Shown here piece after piece: positions 43,771 to 55,373 of a stretch of DNA of 64,000 nucleotides. Each line of letters opens with the position of its first letter. Position 1 is the first letter of the stretch. The stretch lies in assembly GCA_920105625.2 (NCBI GenBank), contig OV050032.1:133343897-133407896 (forward strand), read 5' to 3'. The translations under genes were made by a program, and so were the position numbers. A model generated the notes under the pieces. The model had not been told where the DNA came from, searched no databases, and saw only the letters and a list, made by a program, of their open reading frames with translations. The DNA comes from Clusia tigrina (taxonomy: Eukaryota > Arthropoda > Insecta > Diptera > Clusiidae).

Positions 43771-44469
43771 TCAGTGCAGCGATACAGTTACCGATGTCAC
43801 GCTGTAGGCGTTTAATTTCCCACCATCTTCTCTTCTAACCGGGTCAAGACCCAACAGTGTCTTCAATTGGTTGTTGATCTGGATGCGCTTGTTGTCGTAG
43901 CGCTCCAGTAAGTTTTCCCACACTTGCTGAAAACCCGCCTCAGTAATTGGAATTTTGGAGACAATTTCATGTGGTTCTCCCCGGGTCTTAAGGGACAAAT
44001 GGTAGAATTTCTCCGCATTAGACAGCCGCGTGTTGTTAATGAATAGTGCTGTAAACATGTCACGGAACGTTGGCCATGCAGCATAACTCCCTTCAAAGGC
44101 AGGGATATCACAAGGGGGTACGTGGATGCTGTGCGCCAATGATAAAAATGGCTCCCCTGTAGTAGGAACGGGAGTTGCCTGCTCTAAACGTTGTCTCACT
44201 TCCGCGATCAAAATACGACCCCGCTTAAAAATATCAAAACTTGACTCGAACCGCTGTCCGATTGACTCTAACAGTGATTCACCGTCTTTCATGACCCGGG
44301 CCTCGGACATGGCAGTTATTTTTGCCGTTTTAAGCGAAGCCCACCGAGCATCCAATTCTGCTTCATCAAGTTGAAGTGATATAATGGAGTGACTTTCCGG
44401 CGAGCACCGTTCAAAACGACTTATGAACATCAGAAGTTCATCTGTCGCCGAAATATACGAGTCCACCAT
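43771..44469 (-). pseudogene. gag: BEL/Pao gag (DUF1759 type)
   Basis: Starts MVDSYISATDELLMFISRFE at 44,467-44,469. The capsid-type DUF1759 pattern is clear: CDIPAFEGSYAAWPTFRDMF, LSNAEKFYHLSLKTRGEPH, VWENLLERYDNKRI. A one-base frameshift at about 43,816 after REDGG ends the frame at 43,771, and the next stretch continues into the knuckle frame. Normally gag and pol are one polyprotein in this family. Confidence 0.9.
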
Positions 44470-44937
44470 TTTGCGGAACTTATGCGCCTGCGAACGCAGC
44501 TCAATATTGGCTTATATGCACCTCCGAACGCAACCGCACTGAAACCACGCCCAACACTTATCGTTTAAACGCACTGCGACAGAAGGGCCCACAATGTTCA
44601 GGAAACCAATTGCTACCCGTAACCGGCCCTGCTTCACAAAAGAAATAGAGACAGCAGCTGATCGCACGAGCCACTGACCTACTTTTCTTATTCTGCTTTC
44701 TGCATTAGCCACCAGTACCTAAAAACGGCGATAATGCAGCGAAGACAACAACAGCGCAATGATTTCAATAGTCAGCAGCGCCGACAGAGCACAAACACCC
44801 GAACGCACGGCAAACCCAACCGAAACACAAAAAATAAGCAATTTGTGTATAATCAAATTTAAATTATTATTAATTTATAATAATAATATTTTTAATTCGA
44901 TTAAAACAATCGACACTTACCAAAAACCGGATTCTTA

Positions 44938-44954
44938 TCCGGCTCGAAGGACCA
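44938..44954 (-). promoter_or_regulatory. BEL/Pao primer binding site, tRNA-Tyr
   Basis: On the plus strand TCCGGCTCGAAGGACCA equals the 3' end of dipteran tRNA-Tyr (with CCA), three bases inside the 5' LTR. Its complement is the primer site for reverse transcription. Confidence 0.88.
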
Positions 44955-44957
44955 AAA

Positions 44958-45313
44958 TGTTGTACTCAGATAGAACTATTTATTTTTAAGACTTATAACA
45001 TATACTCGTATAACGTATTTTAAATATAATTATTGGGCGCCGATCCACACTTGCCGCAACTCCAGAACTGACTGACCACCGCGCAAAGAGAGCAGCTGCC
45101 GCTGCTTCGTAGCCCCGCGCCAAATTATGCCAGCAGATAAAGATGGCTTCCGCACAAATACGATATGCACCTGCCTCGACTGTTCTCTCGCTCTCCACCG
45201 CACAACACGTGCTTTCGCACCGTACCGAACGATGGAACGCAGAGATAGGCCGACAACATGGTGCCCCAGGTACCAGGCGGAAGCCACCTGAACGTTAGGA
45301 TTCGGAGTGAACA
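44958..45313 (-). repeat. BEL/Pao 5' LTR
   Basis: Partner of 38,245-38,600, 356 bases, apparently identical; in element orientation it would hold the promoter. Confidence 0.95.
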
Positions 45314-45318
45314 GTATG

Positions 45319-45790
45319 TTTAAACAAATAAATGAATAAAATATAAATTTCTTTTTACTGAACCAACATTGCTTTAAAGTTATTTTAATATAGAAATCAT
45401 TTCAATTTAACATGAAATTTCATGTTATTTCAACAGGTTTTCATGTTATTTTAATATGGCCATCATTTTAATTCTAAATGATTTAATAGTAAATTTAAAA
45501 TTAAATTCATGTTGATTCAACATGAAATTAATGTTGTTTTTACATTTTATACTGTTGATTTTAAAGGACTTAAACAAAATTTTTACATGATAATCGCTTA
45601 AATTTTACTGGAATAAAAATGTAAATTTTACATGATTTCCAGTTGTTTTAAATTGAAAAAAATTAATTTTTGTTTTATTGTAAAATCATGTGAAATTAAC
45701 AAGAAACTCTAATGAAGCAAAATCAGTATTAAAAAATGTTGAATTAAACTCGTTTTAATTGATTTTACAATGATTTTTTTCTGTGTGTAC
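45319..45790. other. AT-rich terminal region of the interrupted SAM/Tnp2-like element
   Basis: Continues the host sequence of the BEL insertion. It has several copies of AACATGAAAT and its reverse (45,411-45,425, 45,437, 45,510-45,530) and ends in CAATGATTTTTTTCTGTGTG, in reverse complement CACACAGAAAAAAATCATTG, which could be a CAC-type terminal repeat. A matching left end was not found. Confidence 0.4.
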
Positions 45791-45799
45791 GAGTATATA

Positions 45800-46900
45800 T
45801 ACAAATTTTCTTAAAAGTTCCCACAAATTTTCAATGGGATTCAAGTGTGGAGTCTGGGCTGCCGTATCTAACACTTTTTTTTAATTAAAAAGAACCCACA
45901 TCCTTACCATTTGCGCCTTATATTTTGGGACTTTATCTTGATAAAACTTGAATTGCGAATTATCAATATTGAACCCACAATGATCTACGCTTTTTACCAA
46001 ATAACGCTTGAAAATATCCTAATATTGTTTTGCATCCATTTTATTCTCTATAGAATCTAGTTCTCCTACAACTTTTCTGGATATGCACCCAGATACCATG
46101 ACAGAAAGTTTGCAGAATTTAAATATTGGAATATAATATAATACTTCGGTTTTCCAATGTGTTTTACGGTTGTCACCAGAATCTATTAAGCCCACCTTTA
46201 TCGTAAAGCATGATTTTGGTATCATCGCAAAATATAGCGTCATCCCAATAGTCATTCGGGTTGACAAAGTACATTCTAGCTAAAGACAATCACTTTTCAA
46301 TGTTTTGTGTTGAAAGCATTGGTTTTTTTCGAGCAACTCTTGACATATACTGGTCCTTTATCAGGACCTGCCTTACTCTTTCGTGGGTAAATATCACATT
46401 TTATTTTGAGTTGACTTGAAGAGGTTCTCGTTGAAATCTGCGGATTTTCGACTACTTTTGTTACCAAATTTCGTTCTGTTCTTACTGATATTCTGTGCGC
46501 ACAGAAGTTCGAAAGTTTTGGTACCAGACTATCTTCCTCTTTTAGCCGATTTAAAATATTATAAATAGTTAGCTGGTCAAAGGAAATAGCTCGGACAATT
46601 CTTGGACAATTTTTCGGATGCGGTGGTTATAGTAAACCAACTGAGTCATATCAAATGACATTATTTTACCAGGCACCTCAAATTCACAATATATTTGCTA
46701 AACATGCTGCATTCGATGAGCAAAGAACAACTATTTTTGATTAATTTGCGTTTAAAATGTGCACAAAGCATAGTGAAGCATAAATCTCATAACGGTAAAT
46801 GCATTGTGCAGCTAAATTAGTTTCAAAACGAATTGTAAAAACACTTTCTTGACAGCAAATTTTTTGGCTATTTTTGTTTTTGTTATGTTTTTGTATCTTA
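45800..46900 (-). pseudogene. Tc1-like transposase relic
   Basis: Recognisable on the minus strand despite many breaks: FCDDTKIMLYDKGG (about 46,190-46,235), SVMVSGCISRKVVGELD (46,060-46,110), FYQDKVPKYKAQMV (second Asp motif, near 45,930) and QTPHLNPIENLWELLRKF (third acidic residue as Glu, near 45,810-45,865). The PNPIENLWELL-type signature is specific for the Tc1 group. The only open piece of note is 46,019-46,267. Confidence 0.8.
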
Positions 46901-47059
46901 AATTAAATACTTATCTTTTTTTTCTTGCTGTTTATTAGTAAATACATTGATTAAAAGAAATGAATCGAAAAAATTCATCAAAACAATAAAGAAGTAGTAT
47001 ATAATGTAGGGTAAATATCAAATTCATGATTTTTTTACCTTGTCAAAACACTTTCTTTT
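46901..47059. other. AT-rich spacer
   Basis: No feature seen between the Tc1 and Jockey relics. Confidence 0.4.
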
Positions 47060-47950
47060 TAAATTGTATACTCGTATGTGCGACTGCAACTTTCTAAGAA
47101 ACAGTTTCTCAAATAATTTGGACATTACTTGGAGCAAATTATGGGCCGGTAAGATGACGGTAAAGTTGGTTTTTTCCTAGTTTTGGTATCGTTGGAATTT
47201 GTCATATCTTCCAAGGTTTTGGAAAATACCCAATCCTTTGTATTGCATTAAAGAGTTGCAACACTATTTTGGTAGCTATTTCAATCAATTCCACCATCAT
47301 TTAGTGCTAGTTTCTTCAAAAACTCTCCTTTTTAGGATTTAGCTGGGTTTTAATTGCATGTTGAACTTCCTTCATTTTAAACATCATCAATGAAGGATGA
47401 CTGGTATTTTAGGGGCCAGAAATGGAATTTCAAAATTGTTGGTTGAAACACGAATTAAGGTTATAAGCAAACGCTGAGGCTTTTTCTTCGTCGTTTCTTG
47501 CCCAAGTTCCTTTATTGTGTCAGAGTGGTGGACCACAATCTTTAGGAGTCTTTATAATTTTATTGGCTTTCCATAAAGGGTAGTTAGTATTTTGTGTTGG
47601 AGTTAGCGTGTCAGTATACTTTTTCAAATTATTTTCTAGCTCTAATTTTTATTTGTGAAGAGCGTTTCTGACAAGAGCATTTGTCTACTAAACAGGAAAT
47701 GTTGAATTTCGAATTTTTGTTGGCTAATGCTTTTTGCATTCTTAATATAAGTTATTTCTTAGAGATCAATAATTGCATAAATTGGTATTGAGTTTTAAAC
47801 AACTCACACTGGTTTGCATTGACGTCATAAATTCTGTCATACAATTTGTTAATTTGTATATCATAGCTTCTATATTTTGCATAGGATTTGCAGAAATTAC
47901 GACATTTAACGAGCTGGACTAGGAGGCAGACATGGAAGTATTGCAGAGAT
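47060..47950 (-). pseudogene. Jockey-clade RT N-terminal relic
   Basis: The minus strand, in shifting frames, gives the linker and early RT pattern of Jockey-type elements: a plausible YWLPFMESQ/NYKDS equivalent, GTWARNDEEKASAFAYNL and, near 47,140-47,210, a YKGLGIFQ...TLPSSYRP equivalent. No open frame longer than 60 codons remains. The downstream RT is absent. An endonuclease relic of the same type and orientation lies at 54,680-55,230. Confidence 0.6.
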
Positions 47951-47959
47951 ATCCCTTCA

Positions 47960-50900
47960 GCATAAAACCAGGATGACAGCTGCAGATAAGTGGATTATTG
48001 GACACGGAAGAAAACCATCCACTCCAATTCTATCAAAACAGCATTAACATCATCAAGCAGCTACGGAATCAATTCAAGACAGTAGTGTAGCTGTTGAGCT
48101 GAGTGAGAGCCTGATCTTCGAAACTCGTTACCATTGGCAAAAGTAAGGAGTCCCCAATTCAATGACGATAATTTGAAGTGGCGTAAATTGTTTAATTTGT
48201 TTTCCGAAATGGTGGTCAAACAACCAGCGGTACAATAGAGTAAAGTACGTAAAGAGTAATGGGTCTGGAGAAGCCTAGAAACTGTTTAGCCATTTTATCT
48301 GAACTGAATAGAGTTATCGCGATGGCTGGACATTGCTGCAGGAATGGTACAACAATAAAAAAATAATGGTAGCTATATGGTGGAAAAAGCCGCTGACATT
48401 AAAGGCTTGCATGTTACAATATGAGAATACATATTAGCAATAAATTAGCTCGGAATTGAAACAGCCTCATTGAATCCACTACTCCTATAATTATTAACCA
48501 AAATAATCGGTAGAACCACACACATTTCGTTTGAACAGTCACTAGCTAAACCAAAAGAGTTGCAAAAATTTGGAAACTTTCCGCCATTCTTCGCAATTCA
48601 ATTCCAGTCAATGGAAGCAATTGGTTACAACCAGAACTGTACTTCAGTCGTAGCAGTCAACAGAAATAGCAGAATTTGCAAACGTTGCCACAACGACAAA
48701 CACCCGTTATACTACTGAAAACAATTGTCATCATCAGAAGGATTCAAATGAGTCCAAAAAGAAAGACTGTGCTTCAACTGTTTCAAGAATGATCACACTT
48801 CAAAAACCTGTATGCTGCAGGTAATGTGATATGAACCACAACACGTTACTGCATTTGGGAAATAATAATCAGGTTCCAAAGCCAAATCAATCAACAAAAA
48901 CGTCAAATCAGCTTTCAAGAACAAATGGATCACATAGCATTGAGCTTCAGGAACCCCCTCCAACATAGCAATAACATCAGTAGCAGCAAACACTTTATCG
49001 GCATACTACGACTATTTCGTATTAGCAACATGGAAAAGTCATAATAACGGCAGCTAAAAGCAATTCAGGTGAATTCAGAGCAATTTTAGACTCAGGTTCG
49101 CAAGTAAACATTATTTCCGAACATCTTATTAAAAACAGGCCATCTCTCCAACCGAAACTTCGCTTTGCATTGGGACGGTGCACAAGAAGGTGACGCAACG
49201 GCGGAATGTCAAGGTGCAATCCATGAACAATAGCCTTTTTACCAATTTGGAAGCGTTTGTACTTCCAACAATCATTCCTGCCATTCAAGTCGTCACCTTG
49301 ACATTTCCAGATAAAGTATTCCGGCCAACATTCAATTGGCTGACTCAGAGATTCACCGAAAGGAAAAATTGATATCCTGCCGGCCCCCAGCACTAATTCA
49401 GTCGTAGCGTCCAGACAAACTAAGCTCTTCAGTTCTGCAAAATACACGTCTTGGCTGGATTGTCAGTTTAAAGATCCAGAACTAACAGACGTATCAACAT
49501 GTGCAGTTTTCGGTATCGGGACAAAGACTAGTGAAAATAGGCCTCGGTGGAAGAAGTGATTGAGCATTTTTGGAGAACGGATGGGGTGGAAACAAACGAA
49601 AAAAGGTGAAAGACAAGTTGGTGTGAAACTGGTATTATCAAAGCATAGGGGAATATGAAAGATTGGGGTACAATGGAAGTAAGCTTAGATTCTATATTGA
49701 CCCCACGTTATTTCATACCTGACCATTGTGGATGTAGGATAACTAACCTGCGAATGGTACTTGATGCTTTAGCCAAAATCACTACAGATATCCATTGAAT
49801 TATTTAATGTAGACAAGACCAACAGTTCAAAGTGAACTTTGCTCCATACTCCTTCCTCCCTATCCGGTTGACAAGTTTTGTCTTCACCACAAATACTAAG
49901 ATGCATCGCCAGATTCTAGCACACATATAAAATCAGCGATACCAATTCATCATATCATGTGGAATAATCCTCAGCTCCTTCGAAACGTCCCACAAGTTGC
50001 CGAGGACGTCACCATTATTAACAATGATTCAATAAAAACTCTTGGACTAATATGGATACCTAAAACGGATAATTTTTGTATTAAAGCTGGACTGGATTAA
50101 GTGAAAATAGTCATAAAAAGAACCGTCAGCTCTAATCATTGTTTGATCCACTAGGATTATTGGCAGCCGTAATTGTCAAAGCAAAGATATACATTCAACA
50201 ATTGTGGCCGGTAAAGGTTTCTTGTGATGAAACATTATCAGCAGATCTCACAACTACATGGGCAATTTTCCGCAAGAATTTGAGCAGCTTGGACAATCTC
50301 CGAGTTTCAAGACACATCACCAAGGGAGAAATCTTAATATCAAGACAGCTTCATGTTTTGCTGACGCTTCCGAAAAGTCATTTAATGCTGGAGCATACAT
50401 TCGAGCTACACTATGAAATCGTATAACTCCATTCAAACGACAAACTCTTCTCCGGCTTGAACTCATTTTGAATTTACTAGCAGCACATATCACAGCTCGA
50501 GTAAAGAACGGAATGCAGCCGACCTTTTTGGAACGATTTAGAAATTGTATTATCCTGTATCAACATACAACATACAACATTCCAAATATTTGTCGCAAAC
50601 AGTGTAGAGATAATAATAGTAATCTTACCTGAGCAGTGGCGACATGACAGCTAAAAAGACCACACAGCTGATATGCTATCAAGAGCTACAACAGGCCTAG
50701 GGAGCTATTGTTTCAAGAAACACTTTTCTTATGCTGACGGCAGAGTGGGCATCAGAAGCGAAACGATAATACGGCGCTACCCAGCGCTAGAAATCTCTGC
50801 ACTTGTTTGCTTATGGGCCAGTGACGAAGCTGTCAGAGAGATAGCGAAGCGAGAAGAAAGCCAAAGCAGCTGCGAAAGTGAACACTCATCGATGTGATTT

Positions 50901-52790
50901 CTCGCACTCTATTGCTACATAGCTGCATTAATTTTTGAGTTCTTGTGAGATTTGCTGGATGTTTTCTTGTTGGTAAAGAAATGCAAAACATGGAAATAAA
51001 CACAGAGTGTTTAATATGTGATGTTTTTACGCCCAACACTATGGAACCAAAAAAATGAAAATTACCAAAACAACAAGTGGATTCTCAAAACATTACAGAA
51101 TTTATCTGGATATATCCGCAATTTATAATACAGGACATAAAATTCACTTGTTCGTTTTCATTCTATATTTAAATGATGTATTCCAGTTTTCTTTCTGAAC
51201 AGAATGTTATAAACATTTTTTTAAATTAAAGTCTTAGTCCATTTTTCACACCGAACCATAAACAAATGGATATATTTGGTATTTCGCACATAAACTCAGC
51301 TTATCGCTCGCACTCTGGCGTCTTGCCGCATTGGAACTTTCATCGTTCCTATTATTGCTTCGCTTCTTGCGGCCACTCTGTCAACTATACATGCTATACA
51401 TACTGTGGCCTCCAAAGTTTTCAGCACAAGTACAAATTCCAAATGAACTTGAAAAGAAGAGAGCTTCAGTGGTAACTATATTGACAATCATCTCCAATAA
51501 TTGTTGTCTGTCCAAAATGCACCACAGTAATTGGTTCTAGGTGCTACGTTGAATAGTAGCATACGACTCATCCATAATTCAAAAACTCCAGATACTCTCC
51601 CCCAAAACAACATTCACCAAGCCCAGACAAAGTGGATGAGGCACTGTGCGTCATCGTAAGAACTGTTCAGGTTTCGAAAACATCAGGAAGTCGAAAAATC
51701 TGCCTTTATTGACGATGCGGGTATCATACGAGTATTAGGACGATTAGAAGCATCAGCGATATTTTACGATTCAAGCATCCAATGTTGATTTCATACAATG
51801 ACTCTTTGGTCAAATTGTTGTTCATTATTGCGGTTCCCAAGCATTATTGGGAATAATGAGACCGCTTCTGGCCAATAAACGGATAGTCAACAGCAAGAGC
51901 AAACGTACAGCGCAGTATCCGATGTAACAAGGCTGGAACATAATTACGCCAACAGATTATAGATAATTTACCACAGGCTCCAGACATTTCCAGCAAGACC
52001 TTTCATCAATGCAGCCGTTGATTTCAGAAGGCCTTTTCGGATCCAATATAAGGTGAGGGGTAAAAGGCAATCAAGGCATACGTTCCTGTCTTCTGTTGTT
52101 CTGCTACCACGGCAAGTTCACCTGGAGTTGGGAAGCGACTTGACAATAGATGCGTTCATCGGAGCATTAAAACACCTTATCAACCGTAGAGGGCTTTCTC
52201 AATACATCGCCTAAGTCAATGCAATAAATTTCGTAGGTGCCAAAAATCAATTATTCGAATTGCCTCAAAAAATGTGCTCTTATATACGAAGCAATAGTAT
52301 CCGCATGCAGCGCAAAGGGCATACAATTTCATTTCATTCCACCCAGGGCTCATTTCGGAGTTTTACTAGTGTGACAATTGATCCCAATTCAGGATCCTAA
52401 GACAAAAAGAAGCACCAGTCCCCTCTGTTTAACTTTATTACCGACACTTTTAACATTGCTAAGTGTTGGGAAGTCTCGTTGAAAACAGGAAGTTTGGGTA
52501 AATTTAGGCATTCACTTTGAAGTAATAGGCCCAACTGCAAGTGATTGGCACATTTTGGTTTTACAATAATTTGACAACCTATTGGGCTGAAACCGCAACT
52601 TTATTTATCGGAATGAATTCTCTACGTTAGCTTTGGGAAAAAATTTAACAAAATACATCCCACTAACAAAATTGATCCCAGTAAGCATGTGGTAGTAGAA
52701 TTAAGACTGGATAAACAATTGCTGTACGGAGTACATCACAAGAGATGAGTTTGGAGAAAAACGAAGTCCGCTTACTAAGGTAGTTCAAAA
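47960..52790 (+). pseudogene. BEL/Pao relic, heavily decayed
   Basis: Plus-strand remains in the order gag (LKWRKLFNLFSEMVVKQPA near 48,170-48,230, DUF1759 type), a Cys-rich region (CFKNDHTSKTCMLQ near 48,775-48,815), protease-like sequence with a DSGSQV-like motif near 49,090, RT end with IFDPLGLLAAVIVKAKIYIQ (50,139-50,200), LRVSRHI, RNase H (CFADASEKSFNAGAYI near 50,350-50,400) and integrase (FPARPFINAAVDF near 51,975-52,010). Dozens of stops. It is a different and much older family than the copy at 38-45 kb. Confidence 0.75.
50741..51380. mobile_element. hAT-like non-autonomous insertion within the BEL relic
   Basis: The ends are inverted: CAGAGTGGGCATCAGAAGCG on the left and, in reverse complement, CAGAGTGGCCGCAAGAAGCG on the right, continuing with partial match for about 35 bases. 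A CAGAG start fits hAT ends. I see no transposase, and the 8-base flanks (GCTGACGG and TCAACTAT) do not match. It separates RNase H from integrase of the BEL relic. Confidence 0.5.
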
Positions 52791-52799
52791 ATAAGACTT

Positions 52800-53200
52800 C
52801 AGTTGTCGACTCCACATTTTATTTATTTATTTATTTATGTATATATTTATTTCAGTCTACTGGTTGTCGACTCCACAATTTACATCATAAAGCAAGACTA
52901 GACGGCAGCAATGGCTATATTTTATCAATTCCAGCAAAAATTTCATAACGAAACATTCATAGCCAAAAATATAGCGGATGTATGTACTTTGGGCTGTGCC
53001 CTTTAATAAAAATTCGAACGATGTGACTGCGAGCTGGTCAACGATTAGTCTACTTTATTTTACATATTAATTTTATGACAGTGCATGATAAGAAGACCTA
53101 TGCGTGTGTGAGTAAGTATGTATTCCAGCTGCTCTCACGCGATAGCAAGTGCAGCGACTCCTAATCTGTGACCCAACATCCCGGGCCCGTTGAAGGACCC
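52800..53200. other. Simple-sequence and unassigned spacer
   Basis: Contains an ATTTATTTATTTATTTATG repeat at about 52,820-52,852. No gene seen. It may include an LTR remnant of a BEL element. Confidence 0.4.
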
Positions 53201-53201
53201 T

Positions 53202-53575
53202 TCAAGCAGGTAAAATGGCAACTTTGTGTATGGGGCGCAGAACGACTCCTCTTGAAGTGCGTATGTCTATCACTCGAAAGCGTTCATTCTTTCCTGGGAT
53301 GGCATTGACGACACGCCCCATTTGCCAACGTTGCAGTGATGTATTGTCCTCATGAATAACCATTGCATCTTTGGCAATATTTGGGCGATCAGCAACCCAT
53401 TTTGTACGCATTTACAGTTCGTTGAGGTATTTGTGCGATCAGTGTTTCCAAAACCTTTGCTTAATGGCCGTAATTTTAGCTAATTTTTCGGCATGGCTAA
53501 TATCGGTAGGCATCGTTCGCCCCGTGGACCCTACAGAGCGCCTCCAATGATGAAGTTACCAGGAGTTAATGCCTC
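53202..53575 (-). pseudogene. BEL/Pao C-terminal (DUF5641-like) fragment
   Basis: The minus strand encodes LTPGNFIIGGAL near 53,540-53,575 and, in another frame, DAMVIHEDNTSLQRWQMGRV and GVVLRPIHKVAILP at 53,202-53,411, the conserved end of BEL/Pao pol. It lies opposite to the relic just before it, so it is from a separate insertion or was inverted. Confidence 0.8.
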
Positions 53576-53929
53576 GTAGTCGCTGTAGTCAGATGAAAGT
53601 GGTGAAACCAAAAAGATTTATATTAACTCAAGCTTATTCAGTTCCTAAATTCAGTTGCCATACAGCTAACGGTAACCGCCAACAGCTTGGTAAGAAAATA
53701 ATAATCAATCTTAGATGCTCTCACAGACAGACACTCACCATGAGAAAGTCAATCCGCTTTGCTGACCCCCACGGAACTCCACTAAATGAAGTCGCTCAGA
53801 TTGAACTTCACTTCGCTTCATCACTATAAGTACCTGTTCCAGAAGAAGATATGTTTGAACTATACAAACTGATGAAGGTGAAGGCAGTCTCACTCAATAA
53901 CATGATGTTTTAAATATAATTTTACCATT
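53576..53929. other. Unassigned; open frame of unknown origin
   Basis: A plus-strand open frame of 86 codons at 53,569-53,829 overlaps the BEL fragment on the other strand. I do not recognise its product (ends with SIRFADPHGTPLNEVAQIEL). Probably chance or a relic. Confidence 0.3.
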
Positions 53930-54660
53930 GGCTAAGCATGACCAATTCGCAATCTTCAATTTGCTATCTATCCACAAGATGGATGCCGCGTTTGCACACG
54001 ATTGACAACGAACGTAATCGTTTGACAGGGTGTTGGGCAATGTTTAATAGCAATCCGAATGAGTTTTTGCCGCGTCTCGTAACTGAGGACGAAACTTGGA
54101 TTGATCACAACATATAAGAGATCGAGGAACAGTCGATAAAATGGTAGTCTTCTGGTGAATCGAAGCGGAAGAAGGCCAAGGAGGGTCAGTCAACTACTTA
54201 ACTCCTGCCGACAGTTTCCTGTGGATGTAGGCGGTGTCATTCACATCGTTCCTTGAAAAGGTTAAAACGATCAACCGCGCATATTATGTAGAGCTTTTGA
54301 ATCGAATCGATATCTATTGAAAGCAAAAACGACAGCATTTAGCGATGAAAAAAGTTCTATTCAATGGACAAAATTGCGTTACGAATTCCTCCCTTATCCA
54401 GCATATTCTACAGATTTAGTCCCCTGCGAGTATTTCCTGTTTCCAAATATAAAGAAATGGCTCAGCGGTAAGAGATTTGGGTCGAATGAAGAGATAATCG
54501 ATTAAACAACGGTTATTTAGAGGACCTCGAGAAATCGTATTTTTCGAGAAATAACTCGTTGGCAATGAAACATTGAGAATATTGTTGAAAAGTGTTATAG
54601 TAAAAAGTTTTATCAGCATTTTGTAAAGGGGGATGATTTTGTATTACATTATGGTCCTTC
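53930..54660 (+). pseudogene. Mariner transposase relic
   Basis: Plus-strand pieces in shifted frames: RLTGCWAMFNSNPNEFLPRL, VTEDETWIDH (first Asp motif, about 54,083-54,112), a tract near 54,290 in place of the second Asp, and YPAYSTDLVPCEYFLFPNIK (54,390-54,450), where the third acidic residue is Glu in PCEY instead of PSDY. Several stops. The family is an ordinary DD34D-type mariner, distinct from the two other mariners in the window. Confidence 0.8.
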
Positions 54661-54679
54661 TCCAAAGTTTCGATAACGA

Positions 54680-55230
54680 TTAGTACGATTGATTTTTTCC
54701 GTCAATATTTCTGAGCGTTTAAGCAATGCTGGAATATTTCTACCGCCTCATCAAAAACTTGAATTTTCTTATATACCTAAATAGTCCCAGTCTATAGATT
54801 TTGTATGCAGCTTGCTCCTCTCGGGCATATTTTCAAAATTTTTGGCTATAATAAAGATAGCAGTCTGTTGTGCAGTGTTGTTGCTAGATTGGTATACATT
54901 TGGGTATACAAAAATCAATAACATCATGGGTCTTATTAATGTCACTGGGTAAAAATTAGTTGCAAAGTTGCTAATGCTTTTTGGTTATTGTGAGCGTTGA
55001 GTCCCACGATGTATTCTTAGAAGTAAAGTCGCCTCCCACAGAGATTGAATGTCATTTTCAAAAAGGAATTATAGTCATCTCCTCTTATATTATGTTTTGG
55101 TGGACTATATATGGCTGACATCGTTAGTCCATTGCTTTGATAATAGATAATCACATTTGTGGCTTTAATGGCATCTGTTTGAAAATGCGTAGATTAAAAT
55201 ATTTTAGGGGTATTTTTATTATTGTCGCTT
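54680..55230 (-). pseudogene. Jockey-clade endonuclease relic
   Basis: The minus strand shows the pattern of the Jockey endonuclease: GLTMSAIYSPPKHNI near 55,090-55,135, GGDFTSKN near 55,020-55,045, and INKTHDVIDFCIPK near 54,905-54,945. Many stops. Together with 47,060-47,950 it could be one Jockey insertion later split by the BEL and mariner insertions. Confidence 0.6.
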
Positions 55231-55373
55231 ATCCACCATGAGCAGCGCCATGCAAACAATGCATTCATTGCTTGGTAAAAAACGCGATTCTAAAATGATG
55301 ATAACCATGGGACCATATTTAGTGACCACACGTTCGGACTGAGATAGCGGCTTTGAGTGGGGACCCTTATTGC

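Larger units (their letters stand above)
38245..45313 (-). mobile_element. BEL/Pao LTR retrotransposon, full length, recent
   Basis: 7,069 bases on the minus strand with two 356-base LTRs that look identical, a 5-base target duplication, a tRNA-Tyr primer site and a polypurine tract. Coding order is gag, zinc knuckles, protease, RT, RNase H, integrase and a DUF5641-like end. It interrupts the SAM/Tnp2-like element. Despite identical LTRs the single expected polyprotein is split by two frameshifts (about 43,816 and 41,072) and one TAA (about 39,655). It is markedly GC-richer than its surroundings. Confidence 0.95.

Noticed and set aside
44938..44954. A tRNA-Tyr gene fragment
   Set aside because: Only the 3' end is present and its position next to the LTR identifies it as a primer site.
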